A stretch of DNA of 64,000 bases. It comes from Onthophagus taurus (Eukaryota > Arthropoda > Insecta > Coleoptera > Scarabaeidae). Below, piece by piece: positions 25,301 through 38,553 of this stretch. Both the position numbers and the translations under genes were made by a program. The notes under the pieces are model-generated. The model had not been told where the DNA came from. It made no database searches and saw nothing but the letters and a program-made list of their open reading frames with translations. The stretch spans positions 6,014,001-6,078,000 of the forward strand of contig NC_091973.1 in assembly GCF_036711975.1 (NCBI RefSeq), read 5' to 3'. Position 1 is the first letter of the stretch. Every line of letters starts with the position of its first letter.

Positions 25301-28300
25301 CAATTAGATTTCGCAACGCCGCCGCTATTACTTCAACATCGGCCTTATCACCAAATGTGCAGGCTCGTGTGACGAAATACTAATAAATTTTATCCGTCTT
25401 GTGGACACAGACAAGATTTCGAAACTTTATATACAGTTGCGGTCAAATATTAACAATATTAAGTAACTCAGAGATACAAAAAAGCACAATTTCAAAGAAA
25501 AACTCTTCGTCATCATCTCATCAATCAAATACGATTTGCATGATACAACAAACAAGTTTATTTGAAAGGAAATCGTCGGTTGCACAAACGTTCGTTTCAT
25601 AATTTTTGAGCGATTCTGTACTCGTTCTTTAGAGACTAATAGAGATTTATAATTATATTTTATTCGCCCTCTTAACTTTTAAGTTACATCATCTTCCAGT
25701 GTTTATATAACCTACAAGGATTAATCAAAATTATAAAGAAAACGATGATAGAAAACCCCAGAACGGAAGCGGATGGTAAAATCTACGGTAAACGTCACGC
25801 GAAATGAATCACGTTCGATATCGCCGGGAAACGCGTTCATGAGTAACGTACCAGGTTCTAAATTTTCTTACTTTCCTGGAAAACACTCGACGAGTTTTTC
25901 CGTTAAAACTATGGAATTATTCATCTAGATATTCATTATTCATCTGGCTGTTAGAAGCAACAGTTCGTAACAGTTCAAGTTCAATGTTATGTGAAACTAA
26001 ATATCGAAATTGAATTTGAAGAAAATAGTTAAAGATGTATATTTTTAATGGTAAGAGATAAGATTAATTTAAAATGTATTAAATTTATATTTCCCAAAAG
26101 TAAATAAAAGATATTAAAAAGATGAGAACGTTACGAATTTATTGGTTGTGAAATTGTTTATCGATCGTAAAAATTATATAATTTAAGGTTTCGTTGCGGA
26201 CAAATTGCCGGCTTTTTCCTAGAATTTAAGTAGAGAGATGTGGAGTGAATCACCCGCGGAACGGAATCGGTAGGGAAAAAACGTACAAAAGCACAATTTC
26301 CTTTGAGAACGGAAATTGTAGATTTATGTAACGCAATACTGCAGGAACGGTTCGCTGCACTTTATATATATATACATATTGCGGTCTCTTTCTCTTGTAC
26401 ATTTAGAAATGGCGTATCGAAAATAATCGCTAGTAGAAAAGTGGCAGGAGGGGCGAGTTTATAAATAAATTGCACCCCTTCGGGTGGGCGGGTTGAACGT
26501 CCGACGGATGAATTTTTCAAGTGCTGCTTCCGAGAAAATCCCCCACGATACGAGGAGGGCGTGTTTCGTTTCCCTCGATTTTGTTTGATGTTTAAAAAGC
26601 GGTACATTTTCTCACTAACTAGTTGGTTTAAATTTACGCGAAATTAGAGCAAGGCCGTTTTTTATACCAATTGATGTTACTCGGCTGCATTTATCTACTT
26701 TGCCTTCGTGGTTTATTTGTTCGAACGAGGTTTTCGAACAAACAAATCTCTATGTTACACACAATATTAATTATTTGTTAATTAACTCAAGGTTGTTAGA
26801 TAAAACTTTTTTGTTTCAGGGCTGTGAAATCATTCCAACAACTCTTATACGTGTCGCCTTGTTTTCAACGAGCGAACGAAGTGCACCTTCGGCTCGGGTT
26901 GATGTTTAAAGTCACCCAAGAATACGAATCCGCCCTCAAACATTTTCAACTTGCTTTGGTGGACAATAGTCCATGTACTGCCGACAAAATCGCCAGTGAG
27001 TATATTAAAATAATCGATGCGTTAATAATTGTTTCCCAGCTTAAAAGGAGGATTGTTTAAACGAGACTCGTTACTATTTCTATTTTTGTACTGAAACGCG
27101 CGGCGGCGTTCGTGGCCTCGCGTTCGCTCTATCCGACGCCCGATTATTTGATAGAACGGACGGTTTTTTCCTTTTATCTAACTAGGTCAGTAGGTCCTTG
27201 CATTTTAAATAATCCCTCGCTTGCATGCCTCCGCAAAGCCAAGCTTGACCGTTTATAATTCAACTCTTGTTACGATAATGTCCAAGAAATTTTTAAATAA
27301 AGATAATAATTAAGAATTGTTTTAGAAAAAATTATTTGAAAAGAAAATTAAAATGCATTTGCTATGCTATTGCATAGCTGCTGGAACGAAGGAGACTCCC
27401 AAAATAGAAACAGAAATAATTGCGACGATTATTTTTAATCAACTATTTTCATTGGCGCAGTCAACGACCGCGGCGGCTCGCGCGTGGGTATATACATATA
27501 ATATACAGTTTTTTTTCGTAGTAAACAAATGTGAGCAAAAAAAAATCGCGATGTTAATGTCCTGAATATCAGCTGGTTAAGAACCCGCCAAGTGGCGGGA
27601 CTCTTACGTCACGCATTCTTTAAAATCAAGGTCAGAACGCTAACTCATAGTGGAATTACCTCGGCCCCGCAATGACGTTTACTTTTCCAGTTATTTTCGC
27701 ACTGTCCTGTCGGCCCCACTCAGAAACGCAAAACCGTACCGTTTTCTTATTCTATTTTTAAACCGCCACATTACACGAATTATTACTTATTTAAACAATT
27801 ACGTTTACAGTTTCCCTTTAATATACACGGCGTGTCACATGTCTGGAATATAACCAATAAACAAAAATGTTTCAAATAAAAAATTCTTATTATTATTTTA
27901 AATGCCTATTTTGATTGTAACGATTAATAAAGAAATTTGTATTTAAAACATTTTTTTTAAACCATATTATTGGCTATATTATATTATATATATTCGCGTT
28001 ATTTTTGTAAAAAATTAATTAAAAATACTACCTCGATTTGATTCCTTGATTACTTCGCATTCTTGAATCACCGCATCATCTATATAATAATTAAAAAAAA
28101 GTTTCAATCTTTGGAAGAAAAATATTTGTTAAAAAGTTATTCAAGGTCATAAAAAGATTTTGTCGCTAGATTTGATATCATGTAGTCATAAAATTAGTTG
28201 AGTTGAGGTTCGTATTCATAATGCATATTGTATTTATAAGCTATGATATTAAATACGTAAAATGTAGCGCCTCGCCCGCAAGCGACCTCGGCGAAGTGAT

Positions 28301-31300
28301 GATAAACGATTTCTCATACAAGTATTGTGTGCTTAGTTTACTTTCTAAGAGATTAAGAGAACGATTTCATCTAATATCGCCGAGGTCGCTTGCGGGCGAG
28401 GCGCTGGATTTAATATCATAGCTCTTAATTAATTAATTAATTTATTTTACCTTAATCCAATCAGATTTTGTATTTATGATTATATTAATTATTATATTAT
28501 ATTAATTATTATTATATTAAATCCAGCGCCTCGCCCGCAAGCGACCTCGGCGATATTAGATGAAATCGTTCTCTTAATTAATTAATTAATTTATTTTACC
28601 TTAATTCAATCAGATTTTGTATTTATGAGCTATGATATTAAATCCAGCGCCTCGCCCGCAAGCGACCTCGGCGAAGTGAAGATAAACGATTTCTCATACA
28701 AGCATTGTGTACTTAGTTTACTTTCCAAGACATCAAAAGTGGAGGAATTAGAACGTCGAATTCGAAAAATGCACATAAAAAATAAACAGGACCTCAAAAA
28801 CGTATTAATTGCCGAATTGATTTGATATGTTCATCGAGTAGAGATAAAAAAAATGCGCCACGATGAATAAAGAAATTTGTATTTGAAACATTTTTCTTTA
28901 AAACCAGAAATGGCGAAGTTAATGGCTATTCCAAACATTTGACACGCCCTGTATAAACGTTATTTTTGTTAAAAATTAATTAAAAATCCTACCTTGATTT
29001 GATTCCTTGATTATTTCGCATTATTGAATCACCCCATCATCTATTTAATAATAAAAAAAAGTTTCAATCGTTGGAAGAAAAATATTTGTTAAAGTTATTC
29101 AAGGTCATAAAAGACGTTATTGCACCCCACACGTGTTCTAGAATCGTCTATGAATGGCGCCACAAAAAAAAAATCTTATTCAACAACTTAATTAAAATTA
29201 ACCTGGTATTTACCGAAAATTTTGTTTTAAATTATCCCATCCCATAATTAATGAAAGATTTGGATATAAAATTACATCAAACACCATTTTTTATTTCTAA
29301 TTTCTCGTAAAATCATTAAAAAGAATAATTAAAAACGGTAATGATACTTATGACGATGATGTTTGATTATTAAGATGAAATAGTTGAAGGGAAATATAAA
29401 TTAATTAATAACTTACCACGACCCTAGAAACGATGTTCTTCTTGTGGCTGTCGGAATCGGAAAAGGAAGATTTAGCGGAAGTTAGAATTGAGATGCAATT
29501 ATTTATTGCAAATGTTGCCAATCGCATAACGAAAATTTAAAAAAATCGATAAACTATAATTTTTTTATAATTTATAATTAAAAAAAATCTTCTAAAATGT
29601 CTTTACGTTACATTTTTAATACAATTTTTAACTTTAAATTAAGAACCAAGAATTACAGTTTTCTTTAAACGAAAGTTGGGGGATTTCTTTCGTAAGGTTT
29701 GGCACGAATTTCGTAAACTTATTTGATTACTCCTCTTTGCAGTTAAGTTTCATATCGCCCATGTGTTTGAGTTGCAAGGAAAGATAAAGCGAGCAAAAGA
29801 AAGGTACGAAGCTCTCCTTCTGGACAAAACGATCAACAACACCCTGCGTGCAGACATCTATCGCCAACTAGGTAAGAAATATAGAGAATAAAAGATTAAA
29901 TTATTTAATGAATCGAAATAATTTGTAGGTTGGCTCTACCACTGTTATGACGTTCTGGGCGAAAAGGTTGCACGTATCCCTCTAGCGATTCAATGCCTTC
30001 AACAAGCAATACAAGCTGATCCATTATCGGGTCAAACGTTATATTTATTAGGACGCTGTTACGCTAGCATAGGAAAAGTTCACGATGCTTTTATTTCTTA
30101 TCGGAATTCCGTTGAAAAATCCGAAGGGAATGCAGATACTTGGTGCTCAATAGGGTAATATAAAATTAACGAATTAAAAATTAATTTATTAAAAATTAAT
30201 TTTTGTAGAGTGCTTTATCAGCAGCAGAGTCAACCTATGGATGCGTTGCAAGCGTATATATGCGCAGTGCAATTAGATAAATGTCATTCAGCCGCGTGGG
30301 CGAACCTAGGGATATTGTATGAAACGTGTGGGCAGGTGAGGGACGCGTACGTCTGCTATTTAAACTCCAGCAGAGGTCTGAAGAACCGCTCGGTGGTTGA
30401 GGAACCGTCCATATCCACTAAATCAAATCGGACCGTCTTGCCTCCCATTGGCATGAACCCCAATCTCACCCAAAGAATCAGTTTCCTCCAGACGCATCTC
30501 TCAAACGGTCCAATGCCTAGCATCACCAATGCGTAAGTTTGCCTTAAAACACAAAATTAGAATCAAGTAACAAAAATAAATTTTTAGGCGTCGTACATTA
30601 CTATCAATTGAAGAGGCTTGGAACCTACCAATATCAGCAGAAATGTCATCGAGGCAACAACAACAAACGGGCGGTCCGCAAACTCGCACCGGCAGTCAGG
30701 GATTTCAAAAAGTTTACAGCCAAACTCCGCAAGGTCCGCCTCCCCCATATCCGTCGCCGGGGGGCGCGAACAAGCGATTTAAAAACGACGGAGGAGATCA
30801 AAAACCACCCAATCCGGCGACGACGACAACGACGACGGTGACGACGACGCCTACGCAACAACCGAATCCTCCGTTTTATCTCACGCAACAACAACTCCAG
30901 TTGTTACAATACCTACAGCAAAACGCGAGCAGTTTGAATCCGCAACAACAGACCTCATTACAGCAACTACAACACCAATATCGCCTTATGCAACAGCATC
31001 AGCAACAGCTCCGCAACCAAAGACAACAAACGGTGGGGTCTCCTGCGAGTACAGCAACGACGACCCTAGCCGTAACCGGCGTAACGCAAGCAAACGGAAC
31101 GAACGTTGTCACGCCGAAATTGGTTCAACCGTCCGTTCAACCACCTGTACCTATGCCTCTTACCGGGTCAAATTTCAGTGAGATCAGTGAAGCCGATCTA
31201 CAAGATCTTCTATCGCACAAGGGTATGGCCACGACGCTCGCTGAGAATTTGCTTAAACACTTTGGATCCGACGAGATCGACATCAAGGAAGAACCTGGAG

Positions 31301-34300
31301 TAGATAACAGCCTGTCGTCGGGTCCGTTTTCGCCGTCGAATCCAGGAGACGAGGACATCACCAGAGTCGATATAAAAGAGGAAATCAAGGAGAAGAAATC
31401 ACCACCGCAGGAAATTTTAACGGTCAAAAACGAAATTCCGTGGGAATCAGAAAATTATGAAACCGATAAACGACCCGACACTGAATATAATATTAATATG
31501 GATGCTAAAACAATCTTGGAACTTTGCAAGTGTGTTATAATTCTACAATTCTTGTATACTATAAAATACCGTTTTATAACAATTTTTTATATTTAGGGGA
31601 GAAGGTGTTAAAGGAGAAATAAGCAACTCATTAATATCGGATAACGCGCCACCTCCAGCCCCTCCTGAACCGCCTTCACACAAATTAAACCACCAACAAT
31701 TGCTGCCACCAACACCTTCCGTATATTTAGACAACAAAAAGCACGCATTTAGTCCGCAACTACAAGAATTTTGTTTGAAGCATCCGATTGCGGTTGTGAG
31801 AGGTTTAGCGTCCGCTTTAAAACTCGATTTAGGATTATTCTCGACGAAGACACTCGTCGAGGCGAATCCCGACCACAGTGTAGAGGTGCGCACGCAATAC
31901 CAACAACCATCCGACGAAAACTTTGACCTGCAATCCGGACGTAAAGTATGGGCCTGCGTTTCGCACCGATCCCACACGACGATCGCCAGATACGCGCAGT
32001 ACCAAGCCTCCAGTTTTAAGGATAGTCTCAAGGAAGAGAAGGATAAGACCACCGGCGTTAGTTATAGTTTATCCGATTCCGATTCTAAGGATTCGAGCAG
32101 TTTTGTTAGACGAAAGAACAAAAACGTTCCCGCACCGCCTTCCAATAATATTAAAAATCCGAATTCACCCAAAACGTTAAAGTGAGTATTTAGCTTTAAA
32201 ATAAATAATTAAGACGGGAAAATTTTAATTGAGGCTCGTCTCTAATCATTTTTATTCCTAAGATTATTGTACAGAGTATAATATTAAAATGGCACTTTTG
32301 TATAATAAATTTATAGTGACACAGAAAAGTTTTGAGTAATTTATGGAAATTAGAAGTAAAAAGTGTTTATTAAATGAATTAGTATTAAGTGTAATACTTG
32401 AAATTGAAGCATTAACTGCGTGTTGAATTACATTTATTAACAATAATAACCAAAATTCATTTTTTAAACAGAAAAGTACTTGTATGAGAAATCGTTTTTC
32501 ATCACTTCGCCGAGGTCGCTTGCGGGCGAGGCGCTGGGTCTGATACTTTATGAACACCAACCTTAATTTAATGAGATTTTGTATTTAGGAGGCATCTAAA
32601 CGAAATCATTTATCATCACTTCGCCGAGGTCGCTTGCGGGCGAGGCGCTAGATTTGATAACACGTAGTCATAAAATTAGTTGAGTTGAGGTTCGTATTCA
32701 TAATGTATCAATTCCAACGCCTCGCCCGCAAGCGGCCTCGGCGATATTGATGAAATCGTGCACTTGATGTCTTGGAACGTAACTAAATAATGCTTGTATG
32801 AGAAATCGTTTATCATCCCTTCGCCGAGGTCGCTTGCGGGCGAGGCGCTGGGTTTGATACTTTATAAACACCAACCTTAATTCAATGAGATTTTGTATTT
32901 AGGACCCATCGCCTCGCCCGCAAGCGACCTCTGCTATATTAGATAAATCATTCTCTTGATGTTTTAGAAAGTAAAGTAAACATACAATACTTGAATAAGA
33001 AATTGTTTATTTTCATTTTGCTAGATTTGATATCGTGTAGTCATAAAATTAATTGAGTTGAGGTTCGTATTCATAATGTATCAATTCCAGCGCCTCGCCC
33101 GCAAGCGACCTCGGCGAAGTGATGATAAACGATTTCTCATACAAGTATTATGTACAGGGTGTCCAAATTTCGATGGGTTTGCAGGGTATCTCAGTTATTA
33201 TGAAAGATAGAAAGTTGCGGCTTTCGCGAACCTGAGCTACTTTTTTGTGAAACTTACAATGGCGCACCAAATTTTCATAGCCCTTTTCGTTTTTGATATA
33301 CAGGGAGTGTTTGAAATTTACGGACACCCCTGTATCTCGGCTATCCGGAAACTTAGTAAAAAGTAAAAACGGGTTCTAATAGATTTTTACACGTGGAATC
33401 CAATGGTGCACGTAGAATTTTTCTAGTCATCACGGTTTTTGACTTATAAACACAACTCAAATACTAAATACTCAACTTCTAAAATACTTAACTCTTTATA
33501 ACTCAAAAACCGTGATGACTAGAACAATTCTACGTGCAGCATTGGATTCTACGTGCAAAAATCTATTAGAACCCGTTTTTACATTTCCGGATAGCCCAGA
33601 TACAGGAGGTGTCTGAAAATCATAAATTTTGAAACACACCCTGTATATCAAAAACGAAGAGGGCTATGAAAATTTGGTTTGCGCCATTGTAAGTTTCACA
33701 AAAAAGTAGCTCAGGTTTGCGAAAGCCGCAACTTTCTATCTTTCATAATAACTGAGATACCCAGCAAACCCATCGAAATTTGGACACCCTGTACTTAGTT
33801 TACTTTCTAATACATCGAAAGAACGATTTCATGTAATATCGCCGAGGTCGCTTGCGGGCGAGGCGCTGGGATTGATATATCTGTTACCGGCAATCAATGA
33901 GGCTCAGGCAAAGTCCGAAAAGTGTAAATTAACTTCGGACTTTGCCTAAGTGGGTTAGGCAAATTAAGGGTGCGCACATTCAAAACACTATTTACTGCTA
34001 TCAGCGTTATCAACAAGCTGTCTATGTGTGCGCACTCTTTAGCTTCTTAACTAATAATAAAAATAACGGAATTGGAATTTTCCCAATACAACTCTATTTT
34101 TGTAAATAAAAAGAAACTAACAACATACATACAAAAAATAACAATACATAAGTTTGAATGGTAACATTTCGAGTTGCAAAACACTTTAGCCTTCTTACAG
34201 TTGCATAAATTTGTTTGACATTTTTTATTACACTTCAAAAACTCTTGGCCCCCGAAGGCAGAGTTTGGCTATTAATCTGACGCAGAGAGAATTCAATCTC

Positions 34301-37020
34301 TTTGACGTCTTGAATTTTCAAAAGTGTATTTTTACACGCTTGAATTTGATTTCTCGAATACAGCGAGGCAATAATTCCTTACTTGGTTCCAATTTTATAG
34401 AGTCCATCATTTGTTGTCTCCAAAAGTACGCCAATTAAGTTTCGCGCATCTCCTTTGCTTTTGTCAAGGCTTGGAACAGGCACAGTAACTGATGTTCCAA
34501 CCTCAATCGGGGGAAATTTTTTATTAGATGTAAACTTCATTTTCTCTGCCTGCTCTTTCAATCCTCCGACAGCTTTCTCTTGATTTGAAGTCATCGTTTT
34601 TCTTGTTGCACACCAAAGACATAAAACTTAAATTTAAATTAAAAAGATATTACTTGTACTCTGGGCACATATGACATGAACATTTTGCGCACAGCTATAA
34701 CACTTGTAGACTCCTGGAAGTTTCTTTTTCGCATATGCACAAACAGGTTCCAATTTTGCCATATCAACATCAAAGGCAGGAGTTGTTCCTTTAATATTTT
34801 CTGCATCAGGAAACGGAGTTGAGTCTCCAAGACTTTCTGCATTAGGACCACAAGTAGAATTCTCCTGCTCCACAGTAGTTGCAAGTGCCTTTTCAAGATC
34901 TTCTTCAGTTCTAAGAACTTTTTTGATAGAATCAGGCAATGACTGTATTCCGATATGAGCGTTTCTTCCTTTAATGAAATAGAAACTGTTATTTTTTTTC
35001 TACCGAACATCGCTTCAAAAAGTGTTTGTCGTATTCCGCATTGTTTTTCTGAATATTATTGATTGATTGATGATATTATTTCTGAGTCTTATTGCCTTCC
35101 ATCCACGCAAATAACATATCTTCTACATCCCGGTTAGATCTCTCCACACTCCCTTGACTTTGCTAGTGTCTGGGTTTGCCATGGACTATTGCTAGCTCGG
35201 GCCACACTTCCCTTAACTCGTTAACTACCCGATTAGCAAACTCTTATCCGTTGTCCGACTGCAACACGCTGGGAGTTCCCAAAATACAAAAAACATCAAT
35301 AATGTGTGAGCCATTTCCTCTACCTGTCTTCGTCTTCAATGGACGTAAAATTATGAACTTAGTTAGATGATCCTGGTAGTTAAAAATATGTCGAAATCAC
35401 CATCACGACAAGTCTTCTTTAAAGTTCTTTAAATAACAGGGGTTTAACTGTTAATCCTTTTTTAGGTTGGTTCGTTTTTTTGTGGCATACTTGACAGAGC
35501 TCTAAATAGCAAATTATTGTTTCTCAAAATTATCGCTTTTATCATTCTATCTCTTCCACTTCGCCCACATTCACGATGAGCGTTGTGAATTATGTCAAAA
35601 AGATCGTCATTTGTAACAAAATATTTTACGTCAGTAATTTACTCAGAAACCGGAAATATCGTAACGTTTAAAGCGATGATAATCAATAATTTCCTGGTAG
35701 CATTGCTTGCTTTCAATTAGAAATGAATTTGATGACTTGTTATTAATACTATGTTTTTAGCGTCCTGCTTATAAATATAATTAAGCGTATTTATACTTTT
35801 TTGTGTTAGAAACACTTTGTCCGTTATTGTTAATAAATGTTGAATTTTACCTATACTTTTTTGTGTCACTGATACTAAAAACTTCTTATAGTTACTTTAT
35901 TTTGGGGTTATAAAATATGATATTTATAATTTCAGATTTGGAACAAATGTAGATTTGTCAGATGAAAGAAAATGGCGTTCACAACTTCAAGAATTAATGA
36001 AACTTCCTGCCTTTGCTAGAGTTGTTTCAGCTGGAAACATGCTTTCGCATGTTGGTCACGTAATTTTAGGAATGAACACGGTGCAACTTTACATGAAAGT
36101 TCCCGGAAGTCGAACGCCAGGTCACCAGGAGAACAACAATTTCTGCTCAATAAACATCAATATTGGACCGGGTGATTGCGAGTGGTTCGCCGTTCCGGAT
36201 GCTTACTGGGGCGCGATTTGCACTTTGTGCGAGAAAAATCAAATTAATTACCTTCATGGATCTTGGTGGCCCGTTCTAGACGATCTATATCAGAACAACA
36301 TTCCGGTTTATCGATTCACGCAGCGACCTGGCGATTTGGTTTGGGTGAACGCCGGTTGTGTGCATTGGGTCCAAGCAGTCGGGTGGTGCAATAATATCGC
36401 TTGGAATGTCGGACCGTTAACAGCAAGACAGTATCAATTGGCCATCGAACGGTACGAGTGGAACAAATTGCAGAGTTATAAATCGATCGTTCCGATGTTG
36501 CATTTGTCGTGGAATCTGGCTAGGAATATTAAAGTTTCAGATCCAAAACTTTTTAGTTTAATTAAGTAAGTACATAAAAGAGGGGTCTTAAATAAAATCT
36601 CACCAATTTTTTTTTGTTTTTAGAAAATGTTTATTACGAACGTTAAGACAATGCTCAATGATATTAGAATTTGTTAGACACAAACATGTCGAGGTCAAGT
36701 TTCATGGAAGAGGTAAAAACGAAGCTTCGCATTATTGTGGACAATGTGATGTAAGTTATAAAGTGATTTAATTTTTTTTTGTGCATATAATTGTGATTAT
36801 TAAATTTTAGATTGAGGTATTTAACATATTATTTATAAGAGAACAAGAAAAACGACACGTCGTTCATTGCATGGACTGCGCGAGGAAACAATCAACGAAT
36901 TTGGAAGGGTTTGTGTGTTTGGAAGAATACAGCATGGAGGAGTTAATGGACGTTTACGATAATTTCGTATTACACTCGACTGTGAATACAGGGGCAGATA
37001 TATATCGGTTGCCCTCGTAA
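19358..37020 (+). CDS. Utx: Utx / KDM6 histone H3K27 demethylase
   Basis: Nuclear Fe(II)/2-oxoglutarate demethylase that removes H3K27 methylation and works with MLL3/4-type complexes. Thirteen coding exons join in frame: 19358-19443, 19496-19562, 19619-19778, 19833-19944, 26820-26995, 29743-29871, 29929-30154, 30209-30532, 30588-31529, 31597-32181, 35936-36565, 36624-36750, 36811-37020. The product is 1257 residues, near the family range. TPR repeats span about 87-395 ([30 protein letters not shown]). A Gln/Pro/Thr-rich linker covers ~430-740. The JmjC domain begins near 937; iron ligands are H999, E1001 ([10 protein letters not shown]) and H1079 (NAGCVHWVQ), with the 80-residue spacing of human UTX. 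The zinc site is C1184, C1187, C1208 and C1211. The ATG at 19358 precedes [13 protein letters not shown], aligning with the family N-terminus. Introns 4, 5 and 10 are long and carry mobile DNA. Confidence 0.95.
19945..26819 (+). other. Utx intron 4 (6.9 kb), with a GC-richer central part
   Basis: The intron lies between TTTCAATG|GTAAGT and TTTCAG|GGCTGTG. About 21060-21780 holds four diverged copies of a ~110-bp repeat starting AATATATCTAA..ACATT. From about 22300 to 24750 the DNA is less AT-rich than its surroundings and carries two perfect TGACGTCA palindromes (22447-22454, 23908-23915). A good splice donor, ATG|GTAAGTTG, lies near 23732. No open frame there resembles a known protein; an alternative promoter, 5' exon or non-coding transcript is possible but unproven. 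Confidence 0.5.
27826..28951. mobile_element. TA-flanked mariner/Tc1-type element holding GC-core cluster A
   Basis: Left end CACGGCGTGTCACATGTCTG and right end, reverse-complemented, CAGGGCGTGTCAAATGTTTG; similarity continues through AAAAATGTTTCAAATA. TA lies on both sides. A fragment [19 protein letters not shown] near 28740-28800 is weakly like a transposase C-terminus. The middle is occupied by GC-core repeats. A ~150-bp block starting GTTATTTTTG occurs inside (near 28000) and again just outside the right end (near 28961), so the locus has been partly duplicated. It sits in Utx intron 5. Confidence 0.65.
28267..28673. repeat. GC-core repeat cluster A (Utx intron 5)
   Basis: Four copies of the 26-bp core begin near 28267 (forward), 28378 (reverse), 28527 (forward) and 28648 (forward). 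Flanks read AAGTGATGATAAACGATTTC on one side and ATTTAATATCATAGCTC on the other, the two standard spacers of this family. Confidence 0.9.
29113..29742. other. Right part of Utx intron 5
   Basis: AT-rich sequence after the duplicated element flank, up to the acceptor before exon 6. No gene or repeat unit recognised. Confidence 0.5.
32508..33866. repeat. GC-core repeat cluster B (Utx intron 10)
   Basis: Seven cores start near 32508, 32622, 32718, 32822, 32910, 33091 and 33840; orientation mostly alternates (reverse, reverse, forward, reverse, forward, forward, reverse). The copy at 32910 is degraded at its end. A 637-bp foldback element splits the spacer between the last two. Confidence 0.9.
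33155..33791. mobile_element. 637-bp foldback MITE with ~300-bp inverted arms
   Basis: It begins CAGGGTGTCCAAATTTCG and ends with the exact reverse complement. The arms remain closely matched for about 300 bp each and leave a short central loop near 33460-33495. TA duplications lie at 33153-33154 and 33792-33793. No coding capacity. It inserted into a GC-core spacer at the TA of GTAC. TA targets and CAGGGTGTCC-like ends suggest mobilisation by a Tc1/mariner-type transposase (inference). Confidence 0.9.
34047..35400 (-). pseudogene. Integrase-type transposon relic (KRBA2/SCAND3-like)
   Basis: Minus-strand blocks follow the order of the integrase proteins often annotated as KRAB-A domain-containing 2-like. 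The integrase core near 35385-35070 reads [16 protein letters not shown], then [11 protein letters not shown], a stop, [20 protein letters not shown], then SQGSVERSN and [16 protein letters not shown] zinc-knuckle-like [13 protein letters not shown] lies near 34690. The linker [20 protein letters not shown] with [10 protein letters not shown] lies in 34594-34379. A Cys-rich tail [19 protein letters not shown] lies at 34235-34150. Stops break the core, so it is inactive. It lies inside Utx intron 10, opposite to the gene. Whether it derives from a Ginger-type DNA transposon or an LTR element cannot be decided here. Confidence 0.8.
35401..35935. other. Right part of Utx intron 10
   Basis: Remnants beyond the integrase relic plus AT-rich DNA with a repeated TATACTTTTTTGTGT motif (35790-35870). 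Ends at the TTTCAG acceptor of Utx exon 11. Confidence 0.5.
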
Positions 37021-38520
37021 CCATTGGACCTCTAAGGAGGGATAAAACAGCACGAAAAAACAAATTATGAGAGAGAGAGAGAAGATAAACAGAAGCTACC
37101 ACTGCCACGTAAATAAGTACAACTTGTAAATTTGTCTGTATCGCTTGTTATTTAACAATTATTATTATTATTGTTGGTGTGATTAATGAGAAAATGTGAG
37201 TGAATGAGATGAAAAAGTGATGATTAGAGCGAATGTGGATGAGTGTGTAAATAACGAGAAAAGAAAAATTGTCAATCCGATTAGATCAGGAGAAAAAAGG
37301 AATAACACCTAAATCAGTGATCTCATAGCGTAATTTTTACCACTTCTAAATGTAAATATTTCATCTAATTTTTAATACATAGCTAAATATATTGAGCGAA
37401 ATAAATATATTTATTTAAAAATCGTTAACGACTAAGTGACGATACAATTTTCCCCAGCTTGAACACGATTTTTTTTGTTGTTTCGGTGACTTATTTCGAT
37501 TTTTTTCTCTTTAACCACCATATCACTGCCAAATAAACACATGAATATTTCATTATATACATGTATGTCATATCATTCTTTTTTTTTTATTTAATCTTTT
37601 TTATTCTTTGTAATTTTTGACTTTATTATTCGTATATTAATTTTTTGTGCGTACTAGTTTATAGTGTTTGTATGTAATGTATAGACAATGTACGGCAGCG
37701 AAAGGAGAAGATGATAATTATAAAGAGAAATTAACTTTAGTCACTGCCTTATGTGATACTCACTGCCCAAGAAGATACTACCAAATTTTACATTTACGCA
37801 TAGACAGAATGGGTTTAAACAGTGCCTTCAATACTGTACTGTCTAATTGAAACACAATGAAAAATAAAAAAAAGAAGATAAGTATATTTTGCGACCGAAA
37901 AAAATAAAAAAAAAGTTGAAAATTCAAATATCACAATATCTCCGTATTTAGATAATTTAAGATGTTTTTAAGAAGAAAAAAAACGAAAAGTCCTTTGGAA
38001 TCGTAGCTCAATTTTTCCTACTTGTCGGAATATATTGTATACTTTTGTTCCTTAAAAAATATCTTAATTTATATTTTTCCCCCTTTATGCTCCCGTTTCA
38101 TTTACGCGACACTAGTTTTCTTTTGTATACGTAGAAAATTAATTTCTTACTTAACCATTTCCCCTTATTTTCTAATAATTTTATTTTATTTTATTTTTTT
38201 TTCTATCGAAAAAGTCTGAGAGTCGTGTAACTGTAAATTTTATTCTAAGTAGAATAACTTGTATTTATGATTGATCTTCATTAAAGTTTACAAATAATTA
38301 TTTATTTTTATTGTATCCTTAAAAGTTCGTTATTTGCCGTAATTCAATAATGACTAAGTTACGCAATAACATTCTTTTCCCAAGGTCATTGATCTTAGTA
38401 AACATATCTGACCACGCCCAACATTCAACACGTTTGTCAACAACAATGACCTATGTAAGGCCATTCTTTTTGTAAACATTCATGACCTTACATAACATGT
38501 AGGTTGTAGTAAGTTAGTAT
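37021..38520 (+). other. Utx 3' flank, probable 3' UTR and intergenic DNA
   Basis: AT-rich. AATAAA at 37400-37405, 380 bp after the stop, is a candidate polyadenylation signal; others occur further on. A 60-codon open frame at 37668 has no recognised homology and is not called. A GTAAGG/TGACCT-rich patch lies near 38390-38490. Confidence 0.5.
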
Positions 38521-38527
38521 TGTGGGT

Positions 38528-38553
38528 CGGCCGACGTCTTCGAAGACGGCCGT
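38528..38553. repeat. Boundary hairpin, left of cluster C
   Basis: CGGCCGACGTCTTCG continues as AAGACGGCCG. The centre GTCTTCGAAGAC is a perfect 12-bp palindrome and the outer GGCCG/CGGCC pair with a 2-bp offset. The same sequence, in the same orientation, closes the right side of the cluster near 40564. Confidence 0.85.

Noticed and set aside
37668-37850. 60-codon ORF downstream of Utx
   Set aside because: No recognisable similarity and no splice or start context; probably 3' UTR or intergenic.
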